A program made the position numbers and the translations under genes. This document shows, piece by piece, positions 1 through 7,258 of a DNA stretch of 31,382 nt (the first letter of the stretch is position 1; each line of letters begins with the position of its first letter). The stretch is taken from the NCBI GenBank assembly GCA_964595035.1, contig CAZQNW010000006.1, forward strand, positions 1 to 31,382, written 5' to 3'. The stretch comes from JAKASV01 sp964595035 (GTDB taxonomy: Bacteria; Babelota; Babeliae; Babelales; Vermiphilaceae). The notes under the pieces are model-generated. The model saw only the letters and a program-made list of their open reading frames with translations, did not search any database and was not told the DNA's origin.

Positions 1-501
1 GTAGGTTAATTTAGCTTTATCATGTTGCGCTTGGCGTGTTTGGACAAGTGATTGAGTATCTTGATAGTCACGTGTAACTTTTTCGAACTGATCTTTGGCA
101 AGCTGTCCGGCTTCAAACAATGCTTTTTGACGTTTGTAATGCTCGGTAGCATAGGCCAACCCTTGCTGCGCAGTTTTAAGGAGCCCTTCAGTTTCACGCA
201 CTTCGGTATCATCTTTACCATCGTCAATGATAGCTAATAATGTTCCCTTTTTTACGGTTTCATTTTCTTCAACTAAGAGCTCTTTAATGATACCGGGAAC
301 AATACTGCCGATCTTTAACAAATCTTCTGCTTCAAGATATCCGGTCGCACGTATAACTTGTACTATGGTTCGTTTTTCAGCTTTTTCTGTTACAAACCAT
401 TGTTTTTCTTCTTTTTTAAACGCGTAATTATATACAAAATAGCCGACAATGACTAATAATACCGGACCAACCATCCAGTATATGTTTTTTCTTGTATTCA
501 T
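1..501 (-). CDS. HlyD/MacA-like periplasmic adaptor of an efflux system (partial, C-terminus outside window)
   Basis: The open frame runs from ATG at 501 to the left edge without a stop (167 codons). It begins MNTRKNIYWMVGPVLLVIVG, a short cytoplasmic start and one membrane anchor (about residues 8-24). Next comes a lipoyl-like segment with the typical adaptor pattern (RATGYLEAEDLLKIGS, then PGIIKELLVEENETVKKG and LLAIID), followed by the start of a helical hairpin (ALFEAGQLAKDQFEKV). Such proteins bridge an inner-membrane transporter and a TolC channel. Its start codon overlaps the stop of the upstream TolC-like gene in an ATGA, so the two are probably translationally coupled. The inner-membrane partner (ABC/MacB or RND) would be expected further left and is not visible. 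The family call is firm; substrate and transporter class are unknown. Confidence 0.85.
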   Translation of the reverse strand, partial: MNTRKNIYWMVGPVLLVIVGYFVYNYAFKKEEKQWFVTEKAEKRTIVQVIRATGYLEAEDLLKIGSIVPGIIKELLVEENETVKKGTLLAIIDDGKDDTEVRETEGLLKTAQQGLAYATEHYKRQKALFEAGQLAKDQFEKVTRDYQDTQSLVQTRQAQHDKAKLTY

Positions 502-1868
502 GATCCTTGCGCCATGATCTTTTGAGGGTTATCGGGATATCCACAGCTATAAAGGAGCCGTTGATACTGCTTTGCTACATTAACCTTACTTGTTAAATAA
601 TCATATTGTGCTTTTAACCAAACTGTTTCCGCCTGTTTTAGATCAACCGCGCTTATAAGGCCTACCTCGTACTGCTTACGCTTAAGAATAATTTCGTTGG
701 CCGCGCGCGTATAATCAGCCTTTGAAACTCGAAACTCCTTACATAACGATGAAAGTCGCGCATGATTGTTTTCAACTTCTTCTTTTATTTTTACAATTTT
801 ATCTATTCTATCCATCATAGCTGAGTAACCACGTTCTTCTGACGCGCATGAATTAAACATATTTTCAAGGCCATCAAACTGCCAATCAAATTTAAACCCT
901 GCGTTCCAACCGGTTCTGAATGTAAACAGCTTGCTTAACGATGTTCCCATGGCACCAAGCCCTTCAACCTGTAATCCTCCGTTAAATGAATATTTTATAA
1001 CGTTGGTATAAAGACTGATTGATGGAAAATAACTCTTGGCATAATAATGTTGCCACTTTATTTCTTTTTTAATGAGTTCATCCGCAATGCGTAATTCCTG
1101 ACGATTTTCAAGCGCTAATTGATAATACCGTTCAGATGACTGCGTATCACCCTCTTGAAGTGCGTGATCAATAAGCGATGTAACTGATTCTGAATCTATA
1201 TGCGTAGAAGGCGTACACATAATACCAAGATTCAATTCAACTTTGGCACTTGACACTGTCAGTTCATCAATATATTTTGCAACACGAGCTTGAGCCAATG
1301 TAAAGTCCGCCGTCTTTTGCATCCAGGTTTCTTTATCTGATAACCCTAAAGAATATTCATGATCTTGTTGCGCATAGACTAGCCTAGAGGCACAATTATA
1401 CTCTTGAACAAGTTGATTTTTTTGCTGTGAGTACCAAAGATCCAAAACACCTGTTTCTGCTTGAAAGCGAATCGTTTCTTTATGCAATATCTGTTGTAAT
1501 TCCAAAACGCGTGTATCTTGTTGGGCAATTCGATAGAGCTGTAACGGTCCAGCAGGACTATACAACAGTTGCGTAAAATACAACGTCGCAAAGCGTTTTG
1601 GAACAAAGAAGTTACCGCCGGATGCTTTACCCGCGCCGGCTTCAACTTGTATATGCGGCAGATAACCGGAAATGGCTGATTTTTCAAGCTCTTTGCTCGT
1701 CCTAATGTCATACCATATTTTTTTAAGATCAGCTCTATTTGTATAGCCAATTTCGGCAGCTCTGAAAATACTCAACGATCGCTGCTGAGCTTCAACAGTA
1801 TAAACAGTACAAACCGCCATTACTGAGACAAGCACATAGTGCGTATCCCTTTTGTTTTTTATTGTCAC
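498..1868 (-). CDS. TolC-family outer-membrane efflux protein
   Basis: 456 residues from the chosen start. The open frame reaches an ATG at 1913, but I prefer the GTG at 1868: it has an AAGGAG 7 nt upstream, and translation from it opens directly on a basic stretch plus hydrophobic signal peptide (TIKNKRDTHYVLVSVMAVCTV...VEA-QQ). The mature part has the long alpha-helical character of outer-membrane factors, and the C-terminal repeat shows the family hallmark (YEVGLISAVDLKQAETVWLKAQYDYLTSKVN). It would form the outer-membrane exit duct paired with the HlyD-like adaptor whose ATG overlaps its TGA. The gene is divergent from glk, sharing the 1869-2034 intergenic region. Substrate cannot be told from sequence. 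Confidence 0.85.
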   Translation of the reverse strand: MTIKNKRDTHYVLVSVMAVCTVYTVEAQQRSLSIFRAAEIGYTNRADLKKIWYDIRTSKELEKSAISGYLPHIQVEAGAGKASGGNFFVPKRFATLYFTQLLYSPAGPLQLYRIAQQDTRVLELQQILHKETIRFQAETGVLDLWYSQQKNQLVQEYNCASRLVYAQQDHEYSLGLSDKETWMQKTADFTLAQARVAKYIDELTVSSAKVELNLGIMCTPSTHIDSESVTSLIDHALQEGDTQSSERYYQLALENRQELRIADELIKKEIKWQHYYAKSYFPSISLYTNVIKYSFNGGLQVEGLGAMGTSLSKLFTFRTGWNAGFKFDWQFDGLENMFNSCASEERGYSAMMDRIDKIVKIKEEVENNHARLSSLCKEFRVSKADYTRAANEIILKRKQYEVGLISAVDLKQAETVWLKAQYDYLTSKVNVAKQYQRLLYSCGYPDNPQKIMAQGS

Positions 1869-1961
1869 CCCTAAACTCCTTCTCTCGTTCAGATTTGAAA
1901 CTATGTCATACAAGAATCAAAAGGCAACAGTTTTTTATTAAAATGTTAAATTTGACCAGGA

Positions 1962-1995
1962 GATATCTTGCTTTGCACATGCAAACACGGATATC
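1962..1995. promoter_or_regulatory. 34-bp dyad (operator-like) upstream of glk
   Basis: Symmetrical element: GATATC (1962-1967), 4 nt, TTTGCA (1972-1977), CA, TGCAAA (1980-1985), 4 nt, GATATC (1990-1995). Both inner and outer arms are symmetric about 1978/1979. It overlaps the spacer of a candidate glk promoter in the divergent region between glk and the TolC-like gene. That position suits a repressor or activator site. No regulator gene is visible nearby. Confidence 0.5.
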
Positions 1996-1997
1996 AT
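1968..1997 (+). promoter_or_regulatory. Candidate sigma70-type promoter of glk
   Basis: TTGCTT (1968-1973), an 18-nt spacer and TATCAT (1992-1997), 37 nt before the glk ATG. Only a moderate match to consensus; it is buried in the 34-bp dyad. Confidence 0.35.
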
Positions 1998-2034
1998 GAA
2001 AACGATAAAACGCACACAATATAAGGGGTAGATA

Positions 2035-3096
2035 ATGATCAGTTTTAAAGAAATATATTTCTCCGATATTCACACGAATATTCATAATTTTTTATTAGTA
2101 GGGGATATCGGAGGCACGAACAGCAATTTTGGACTCTTCCAGTGGGTAGACAATACATGGAATATCGTACATTCATTTCATGCAAAAACAAAACAGATAG
2201 ATAATTTTACGCATACTGTACAAGATCTTTACACATATATACGGCAAACACTGAACATTACTATCAATCATGCGTGTTTCGCCTGCGCCGGGCCCGTTTA
2301 TCCTGATCGCATGCAATGTACACTCACTAACGCACCTATAACTATCAACGCACAAGAACTGAAAAAAGCATTGGGAATTTCGTGTGTCTTTATCGCAAAT
2401 GATTTTGAAGTCATAGGCTATGGAATCAATCACGTTGCCAAGGAAAAACTTATTCAAGTAAAAGAGGGCGAACAGTACGCACAAGCCAACAAAGTGTATA
2501 TCGGAGCAGGAACAGGCCTTGGAGCTTCGGTCATGCATTGGGATTTTGGGAAAAGCCGCTACGACGCGGTAACATCTGAAGGTGGGCACGCAGATTTCAG
2601 TGTACAAGATGAAATTGAATTGGCACTTGTCGAATTTATCAGAAAAACAGAGAATCGTTCATGCAATATTTCTTGGGAAGATGTTCTTTCGGGTACAGGC
2701 ATAAAACGCATGTATAAATTTTTCAAGTCAAGAAATCATACCGTTAAAAGTCATAAACTTCTTGGTAACAACGGCCCTGAGCCGGATGAAATATTTAATA
2801 GCAAAGATATGGATGATCACGCACGCTATACATATGAACTTTATGCCAAACTCTACGGGCGTTTTGCAAAAAGTTCCGCTCTTGCTTCTTTGTCTCTTGG
2901 AGGATTGTATATCGCGGGAGGCATAGCCGCACATAACGTCCCTATGTTTCAAAGTCAGACTTTTTTACAAGAATTTCTTAATTGCGGCAAGCAACAAGCG
3001 TTATTGGAACGTATTGCAATATATGTTATCGCAGATTATAACGTTAGCCTCTATGGAGCTGCTGAATATATGAGTCTCGAAGATCGCTGTTCTTAA
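2035..3096 (+). CDS. glk: Glucokinase (GLK family)
   Basis: Phosphorylates glucose with ATP to glucose 6-phosphate in the cytoplasm, the entry step of glycolysis. 353 residues, slightly longer than the usual 320-340. It shows the ATP-binding phosphate-1 motif VGDIGGTNSNFGLF (residues 22-35), then AGPVYPDR, IANDFEVIGYGI with the catalytic Asp, IGAGTGLGAS, the sugar-binding SEGGHADF, LSGTGIKRMY and LYIAGGIAAHN. These are the signatures of the bacterial GLK family rather than ROK kinases, whose zinc-binding cysteine motif is absent. The ATG at 2035 has AAGGGG 7 nt upstream. It is divergent from the efflux genes and apparently monocistronic. Confidence 0.93.
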   Translation: MISFKEIYFSDIHTNIHNFLLVGDIGGTNSNFGLFQWVDNTWNIVHSFHAKTKQIDNFTHTVQDLYTYIRQTLNITINHACFACAGPVYPDRMQCTLTNAPITINAQELKKALGISCVFIANDFEVIGYGINHVAKEKLIQVKEGEQYAQANKVYIGAGTGLGASVMHWDFGKSRYDAVTSEGGHADFSVQDEIELALVEFIRKTENRSCNISWEDVLSGTGIKRMYKFFKSRNHTVKSHKLLGNNGPEPDEIFNSKDMDDHARYTYELYAKLYGRFAKSSALASLSLGGLYIAGGIAAHNVPMFQSQTFLQEFLNCGKQQALLERIAIYVIADYNVSLYGAAEYMSLEDRCS

Positions 3097-3106
3097 ACAT
3101 AACAGG

Positions 3107-3150
3107 CTTCGTTCGTACTTATGGCTCGCAGGGCGTCTCGAAGCAGAATG
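3107..3150. repeat. Degenerate dispersed-repeat-like segment
   Basis: Read on the minus strand the segment contains CTTCGAGACGCCCTGCGAGC followed by CATAAGTACGAACG. It is less AT-rich than its surroundings, noncoding, and placed between the convergent ends of glk and the PIN gene. It resembles the CTTCGAGACGC...CGAACG type of intergenic repeat found in some metagenome-derived genomes, but only one copy is seen here, so the repeat status is inference. Confidence 0.3.
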
Positions 3151-3157
3151 GATATGT

Positions 3158-3189
3158 TTGTGAATTTTCGTATTATCGAACTCACGTTA
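3158..3189 (-). repeat. Dispersed repeat, copy 1 (TAACGTGAGTTCGA family)
   Basis: Minus-strand reading begins TAACGTGAGTTCGATAATAC and ends in an A/T-rich tail. 31 of 32 positions match the copy at 4034-4065. It begins directly after the stop codon of the PIN toxin gene (stop at 3193-3191). See the finding on the repeat family. Confidence 0.75.
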
Positions 3190-3190
3190 G

Positions 3191-3607
3191 TTATGCAAAT
3201 GGATTAAGAATAATCAATTCTTTGCTTACCATATGTTTATGATGCATATCTTCAGAATAAAGTACAGAACACGAATTTTTGATTGCAGAAGCGACAATTA
3301 AGCTATCGAAATAAGAATATTTAAAACTTTGGCTAATCGCTAACGCACGATTAATTGTTTCAGTGGTTACTAACGATATGGTAAAAATAGAGGCAAGCTC
3401 ACGCACAACCTCTTGTAAATCCTCGATAGGGACAGCTCTCTTTTTACGCATAACATTTATAAATTCATTAATAACTTGAGTACTTATTACTATTTTTTGT
3501 TGCTCAGCTATCAACCTAGATACCGTTTCATTTTTTTCAACTTCATCACTCGAATAGGCATAAATTAAAACATTGGTATCGATAAAAATAGTTTTTTCAT
3601 CGTTCAT
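3191..3607 (-). CDS. PIN-domain ribonuclease toxin (VapC-like)
   Basis: 138 residues from ATG 3607 (MNDEKTIFIDTN). The open frame extends to 3649, but VapC proteins start just before the first Asp, and this start gives the typical length. Acidic PIN residues are visible: D10 in FIDTNVLIYAY, E48 in QVINEFINV, D101 in YSYFDSLIVASA, and D120 near YSEDM. PIN toxins are Mg-dependent RNases that usually cut tRNA or rRNA. The start lies inside the last codons of the antitoxin gene (11-nt overlap), so they form one coupled operon. An ATG at 3616 is a possible alternative start. Family call is strong; target RNA unknown. Confidence 0.88.
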   Translation of the reverse strand: MNDEKTIFIDTNVLIYAYSSDEVEKNETVSRLIAEQQKIVISTQVINEFINVMRKKRAVPIEDLQEVVRELASIFTISLVTTETINRALAISQSFKYSYFDSLIVASAIKNSCSVLYSEDMHHKHMVSKELIILNPFA

Positions 3608-3815
3608 TTGCTTCATCTCTATCAAATACAAGACCCTTAGTCTTAACACTCATCGCCTTAAGTTTACGCTTACCTATCTTTTTTGGTTTTGCTTCGGATA
3701 TTTGCTCATCAACCAATATGATAACCCTTAGTTTTTTTTCAAGATCTTTCCAGTACTTCTTTGGCACTTTAATAGTACCATCTTGAGCATCTGCAATAAA
3801 TTCTATGGCTTTCAT
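3597..3815 (-). CDS. Putative antitoxin of the PIN toxin
   Basis: 72 residues. It begins MKAIEFIADAQDGTIKVPKK, a short beta-rich N-terminus resembling small antitoxins with a swapped-hairpin or AbrB-like fold that bind DNA as dimers. It continues with a Lys-rich linker (KPKKIGKRKLKA) and a short C-terminal tail that would wrap the toxin. AAGGAT lies 8 nt before the ATG. It is assigned as antitoxin mainly from position: directly upstream of and overlapping the PIN gene, with a palindrome over its ribosome-binding site. I cannot place it in a named family with certainty. Confidence 0.75.
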   Translation of the reverse strand: MKAIEFIADAQDGTIKVPKKYWKDLEKKLRVIILVDEQISEAKPKKIGKRKLKAMSVKTKGLVFDRDEANER

Positions 3816-3821
3816 CGTTTA

Positions 3822-3841
3822 TACATCCTTATAAGTATGTA
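3822..3841. promoter_or_regulatory. Near-perfect 20-bp palindrome, likely antitoxin operator
   Basis: Plus-strand TACATCCTTATAAGTATGTA: 18 of 20 positions are symmetric, the only mismatched pair being positions 6 and 15. It begins 7 nt upstream of the antitoxin ATG and covers its ribosome-binding site, as expected for autoregulation by an antitoxin or toxin-antitoxin complex. Confidence 0.6.
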
Positions 3842-4145
3842 CTTAAATCAACAATCTTAAGTTATTAATTTTATAACCTTGTAATAGTATTATACATAAG
3901 ATTACGGAACTCAGCACATTAAAAACAAGGAACCTATTTTTATTTTAACCCGCATTCAATACCTACCACATTATCTAAAAGCACACATCTTTCGATGCGG
4001 CGCAAAGCATGCCTTGCTCTAGACAAACGTGTCTTGTGTATTTTCGTATTATCGAACTCACGTTAAAAAATAAAAAAATTCAATATATAAGGCATCTTTT
4101 GCAACAATATTCAGTTTGAATAATCAACGGGTAAATATCATTATC
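3842..4145. other. Gene-poor intergenic stretch between the toxin-antitoxin operon and the 4208 gene
   Basis: I see no coding frame with a start and ribosome-binding site on either strand. It holds a perfect TATAAT on the minus strand (3894-3889) that could serve the toxin-antitoxin operon, though without a good -35. A somewhat GC-richer patch around 3990-4030 and repeat copy 2 (4034-4065) lie within it. It may be the remnant of a lost gene. Confidence 0.5.
4034..4065 (-). repeat. Dispersed repeat, copy 2 (TAACGTGAGTTCGA family)
   Basis: Nearly identical to copy 1 (one mismatch over 32 nt) and in the same orientation. It is not next to any recognisable gene end, unlike the other three copies. 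Confidence 0.75.
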
Positions 4146-4173
4146 TTGACTATAGGTATCTCGATTATATTAA
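4146..4173 (+). promoter_or_regulatory. Candidate sigma70 promoter for the 4208 gene
   Basis: TTGACT (4146-4151), a 16-nt spacer and TATTAA (4168-4173). Transcription would start near 4180. This argues against the upstream in-frame ATG at 4175 and for the ATG at 4208. Confidence 0.5.
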
Positions 4174-4207
4174 CATGTTACCAGCACCGACAAACCTAGG
4201 AGTAATT

Positions 4208-5206
4208 ATGAAAAAAACACTCATAAGCTCTATCTTTCTGTCCAATCTTAGCTTATTTAGCGCCACAAGCGATTTAGAGGTCTGTAACGCGTTACTTGAC
4301 TTTGCAGCACACTATACGCGTCCATTCACCGCAATTCAGATTGGCGGCAATAAAAATTATCTCAGTAAAGTTGCTCAAACTTTTCCTTCTTCCGTTTGTA
4401 TACTACTCAGCAAACAGCTACACATATATGAAGAACTTATGAGGAAAAAACCGGAAAATACTATCTTATTGAACTGCAAAGACGATCTATATCACGTACA
4501 ACGTTTGGGTGAATGTGAACACTTTGATATGATTTTTTGTTCATTATCAGCACAAGATTGTACCTCTGACATACAGACCTACCTATGCGCGCTTATGCGC
4601 TTAGGAGATAATCTTATACTCGAGTTGCACAATGATTGTGATAATATCAAGCAATGTATCAAAAAATACGGAGGACGCGAATATGCATCAACATCTTTAT
4701 CCTCATTTTATCATATAGAAGGATGCAAAACCGGTTTAACACGCAAAACATGGGTCCGAGCTCTTGAGTCAACTATATTCATACAAAGCAATTTTAATGA
4801 AAAAAAACTTATCAAGAAAACTCCCTACAATGAACATGTAATCACCTCTGATTGGCTACCTGGCATAAACTTAATCACATTCAAAATGTGCCAAGGAATA
4901 TATCCGGATAAAGCAACAGCAAAAAATGCTCTACGGGCAATTAAGTATGTTTGGCATAATGATTGGGCTATGCATAATATTATTGTACAAGGAACAAAGT
5001 TTGCCTTGATTGATTATAATGATCCGCGCATGCAAGGACGCGAACAAGCTCACTCTCAAGTTCGTAAAAAAACGTATAAATTAATTGTCCAATGCCTTGA
5101 TTTGGATGATCCTCAAGAGATAGAAAAATTTTATTGGAAATACCTGAAAACCCGCCCTACAAAACGCATAAAAATATTTTTCAAAAAATTATTTCACAGA
5201 GTTTAA
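4208..5206 (+). CDS. Exported protein with methyltransferase-like N-terminus and kinase-like HxDxxxxN motif
   Basis: 332 residues from ATG 4208, which has AGGAG 5 nt upstream. It begins with a signal peptide (MKKTLISSIFLSNLSLFSAT). Residues 40-135 resemble a worn class I SAM-methyltransferase fold: TAIQIGGNKNYLSKVA, NTILLNCKDDL, then FDMIFCSLSA. The C-terminal part carries HNDWAMHN (H250, D252, N257) and LIDYND (D269), spaced like the catalytic HxDxxxxN and metal-binding IDxx(D/E) motifs of aminoglycoside phosphotransferase/choline-kinase-type enzymes. A normal kinase N-lobe is not obvious. The tail is strongly basic (TRPTKRIKIFFKKLFHRV). It converges with the pilN-like gene, overlapping 18 nt at the 3' ends. 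I do not recognise a named family, so function is unknown. Confidence 0.7.
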   Translation: MKKTLISSIFLSNLSLFSATSDLEVCNALLDFAAHYTRPFTAIQIGGNKNYLSKVAQTFPSSVCILLSKQLHIYEELMRKKPENTILLNCKDDLYHVQRLGECEHFDMIFCSLSAQDCTSDIQTYLCALMRLGDNLILELHNDCDNIKQCIKKYGGREYASTSLSSFYHIEGCKTGLTRKTWVRALESTIFIQSNFNEKKLIKKTPYNEHVITSDWLPGINLITFKMCQGIYPDKATAKNALRAIKYVWHNDWAMHNIIVQGTKFALIDYNDPRMQGREQAHSQVRKKTYKLIVQCLDLDDPQEIEKFYWKYLKTRPTKRIKIFFKKLFHRV

Positions 5207-5725
5207 ATTATTTTTGACAGATTCCTTCACAACAACATGCAACCCATTTTTTTGTGGTGTTATGGATGTTATCAAAAGATCATCGAACTGCCTACTTTGA
5301 GTTAAGGCGGAAATAACAGTATTCACCACATCAATCGAAGAACAAACTAAATCGATAGAAATTTGTTTATCTGACAACGTACATGAAGATAATTGCACAT
5401 TGTTAACACAGGCTTTGTGTATCGCTTCCAGTTGATGTATACGCTTATTAAATTTTTCATGCATATCGTTTATGACATCAATATTATGTTTTAATGTATC
5501 ATGTTCACGTATCAAAACATCTTGTGCTCCCTCATCACGATTATGCGCCAGCATGTTTTTAATACTGACATATTCTTTGCGTAACGATAAAAAGGTCATG
5601 AACTGAGGAATCTGTATACATCCAATTATGCTTACTACTGCCGCGACAAGAACTAATGAAATAAGTACCCAAAGACGGCATGAACGTGTTTTGCCTGGAT
5701 CAATAGGATCAATAAAATTAATCAT
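5189..5725 (-). CDS. PilN-like type IV pilus/type II secretion assembly protein
   Basis: 178 residues with a short cytoplasmic N-terminus (MINFIDPIDPGKTRSCR), one membrane helix (about residues 18-40), a coiled-coil stretch (residues 55-105) and a C-terminal alpha/beta module with VQLSSCTLSDKQISIDLVC. This is the architecture of PilN/GspL-C fimbrial assembly proteins. In such systems PilN anchors cytoplasmic PilM to the inner membrane. Its ATG lies within the end of the pilM-like gene (8-nt overlap), the usual pilM-pilN arrangement. No pilO, pilP or pilQ follows because the next gene is convergent. The call rests on architecture and neighbour order, not on strong sequence motifs. Confidence 0.6.
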   Translation of the reverse strand: MINFIDPIDPGKTRSCRLWVLISLVLVAAVVSIIGCIQIPQFMTFLSLRKEYVSIKNMLAHNRDEGAQDVLIREHDTLKHNIDVINDMHEKFNKRIHQLEAIHKACVNNVQLSSCTLSDKQISIDLVCSSIDVVNTVISALTQSRQFDDLLITSITPQKNGLHVVVKESVKNNLNSVK

Positions 5726-6371
5726 AGGATAACCTTGCCATACACAAACCCAAAAGCTCTGCTATTAAAACCTTGTCTACTTCCGTTGGAACATTAAGAC
5801 AGATGCCACCGATGGGGAATTCTATCGCCAGATTCACAAGATCAGATAACATTGTAGGCACAAACGATACTTTTTCTGCAAACTGCAGCAAGGCAATTGT
5901 ACGTGTTGTTATACAACTCACGTTTAACTTATAACGAAGCGCGAGTAACTTATACTGAAAAAGAAGTTCTCGCGTAATTCCGCATACATAATGCATATCT
6001 TGCGCAGCTCCTTGGTTGCCAAGCAATACAGAATCCCATACCATGGTATTTAATGAGTTACTAAAAATTTTATCTTCAAAGGATTCTTTATCTACAAGTT
6101 GTTCGAATATAGAAGGACCTTCAAGACTCATACGAACCTCAGTATGAGATACAGGCATTTTGCCCATTAATGTTCGTAGATAATTGCCGATACGTGTCGG
6201 ATTAAAAATTATTTGTCGCTCAAGTTCCATGTCGTTGCACGGGAAATACATAAAGTTTTTCATACTATAGGAAACCTGAGAACCCGTTTCTTGAATGTAA
6301 GCAGCACCAATGCCTTGAGGTTTAAAAGACAACGCTACAATTGAATTTAGTCTTTGTTTAGATAACCACAT
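5718..6371 (-). CDS. PilM-like (actin-like ATPase fold) protein, short
   Basis: 217 residues from ATG 6371. The frame is open to 6437, but the upstream part lies wholly inside prmC and looks like shadow sequence. The N-terminal IVALSFKPQGIGAAYIQE resembles the first beta-strand pair of PilM/FtsA-like proteins, and the ending FPIGGICLNVPTEV suits a late fold element. PilM is usually around 350 residues, so this would be a reduced version lacking clear ATP-binding motifs. It overlaps the 3' end of prmC by 25 nt and the start of the pilN-like gene by 8 nt. Identification is moderate and leans on the pilN-like partner. It could be a diverged GspL/ComA-like protein instead. Confidence 0.5.
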   Translation of the reverse strand: MWLSKQRLNSIVALSFKPQGIGAAYIQETGSQVSYSMKNFMYFPCNDMELERQIIFNPTRIGNYLRTLMGKMPVSHTEVRMSLEGPSIFEQLVDKESFEDKIFSNSLNTMVWDSVLLGNQGAAQDMHYVCGITRELLFQYKLLALRYKLNVSCITTRTIALLQFAEKVSFVPTMLSDLVNLAIEFPIGGICLNVPTEVDKVLIAELLGLCMARLSYD

Positions 6372-7258
6372 GGCATCACTCTCGCACACGCAACACGGTC
6401 TTTCCCTTGCAAATCTTTGTCTATACGAATATGACAATATCCTGCTTGCTCGAGCAATGTTTTTACTTTGCCGCCTTGTCGATATCCAATCTCAAGTATC
6501 AACTGTGGAATATCAGCAATTTCTAACTCAGATCGCTGTCTCAAAAATTGAGGAGCTTGTTGTATTATTGAAGCAATAATGTCCATTCCTTGATTAGGAG
6601 CAACTAACGCTTTTTTATCTTCCCAATTTTTTACTGACTGATCCAACTCTTTCCACTCATCCAGCGCAATATAGGGAGGATTACTTACAATAAGATCAAA
6701 CGTATAATCTTTAGGAACTGATTCAAACAAATCAGACTTAATAATAGTTACGTTGCGAATACTATTGTGAATACAATTTACTGAAGTTAGTTGTAATGCA
6801 TGATCCTGAATATCGACAGCAACAATCCATGCTTTGGGAAAAGCGCGTGCCAATGCGATTGCAATGCAACCGCTACCCGTACACAGGTCAAGAATTGAAA
6901 AATCTTGTACAGGAAGTTTTTTAAGTTTATCAATAAGGTTAGTAGTCCATTCTTCTGTTTCAGGACGAGGAATTAGCACCGGTGGTTCTACCAAAATATC
7001 GACATCGCAAAAAGGAACTGAACCTAAAATATATTGCAACGGACAATGTTGCTCTATAATTTTCTCAAGCCATTCTTGAAGCAGCCGTTCTTGTTCCGAC
7101 ACAAGTTCTATCTGACGTAATTCGATCAGTTCTGCTTTTTTCTTTTTTGTTAAAGCTTGTAGTATCCACCAAGCATACTGCTTAACCAACATTCTATCGT
7201 CATACACAGCTCGAAGCTTATTTCCAATATCCCGAATCATAGAATCAACGAGAGGCAT
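6347..7258 (-). CDS. prmC: Peptide chain release factor N5-glutamine methyltransferase
   Basis: Methylates the GGQ glutamine of release factors RF1/RF2 using S-adenosylmethionine, tuning translation termination. 303 residues with an N-terminal helical domain (1-90), the PrmC substrate segment LIPRPETEEW (95-104), SAM-binding LDLCTGSGCIAIALA (123-137) and the catalytic NPPY (193-196). ATG 7258 has GAGGAG 6 nt upstream. The 3' end overlaps the pilM-like gene, so prmC is probably the first gene of that operon. The usual partner prfA is not in the window. Confidence 0.93.
   Translation of the reverse strand: MPLVDSMIRDIGNKLRAVYDDRMLVKQYAWWILQALTKKKKAELIELRQIELVSEQERLLQEWLEKIIEQHCPLQYILGSVPFCDVDILVEPPVLIPRPETEEWTTNLIDKLKKLPVQDFSILDLCTGSGCIAIALARAFPKAWIVAVDIQDHALQLTSVNCIHNSIRNVTIIKSDLFESVPKDYTFDLIVSNPPYIALDEWKELDQSVKNWEDKKALVAPNQGMDIIASIIQQAPQFLRQRSELEIADIPQLILEIGYRQGGKVKTLLEQAGYCHIRIDKDLQGKDRVACARVMPCGYLNKD

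Noticed and set aside
1379..1750. 123-codon minus-strand frame inside the TolC-like gene
   Set aside because: Same-strand out-of-frame shadow; the TolC frame has the family hallmarks.
4175..4207. Upstream in-frame ATG of the 4208 gene
   Set aside because: It lies directly at the candidate promoter -10 and has no ribosome-binding site; it would also place sequence ahead of the signal peptide.
5915..5935. AACTCACGTT match to the repeat core inside the pilM-like gene
   Set aside because: Only a 10-nt match, within coding sequence and without the flanking repeat; likely chance.
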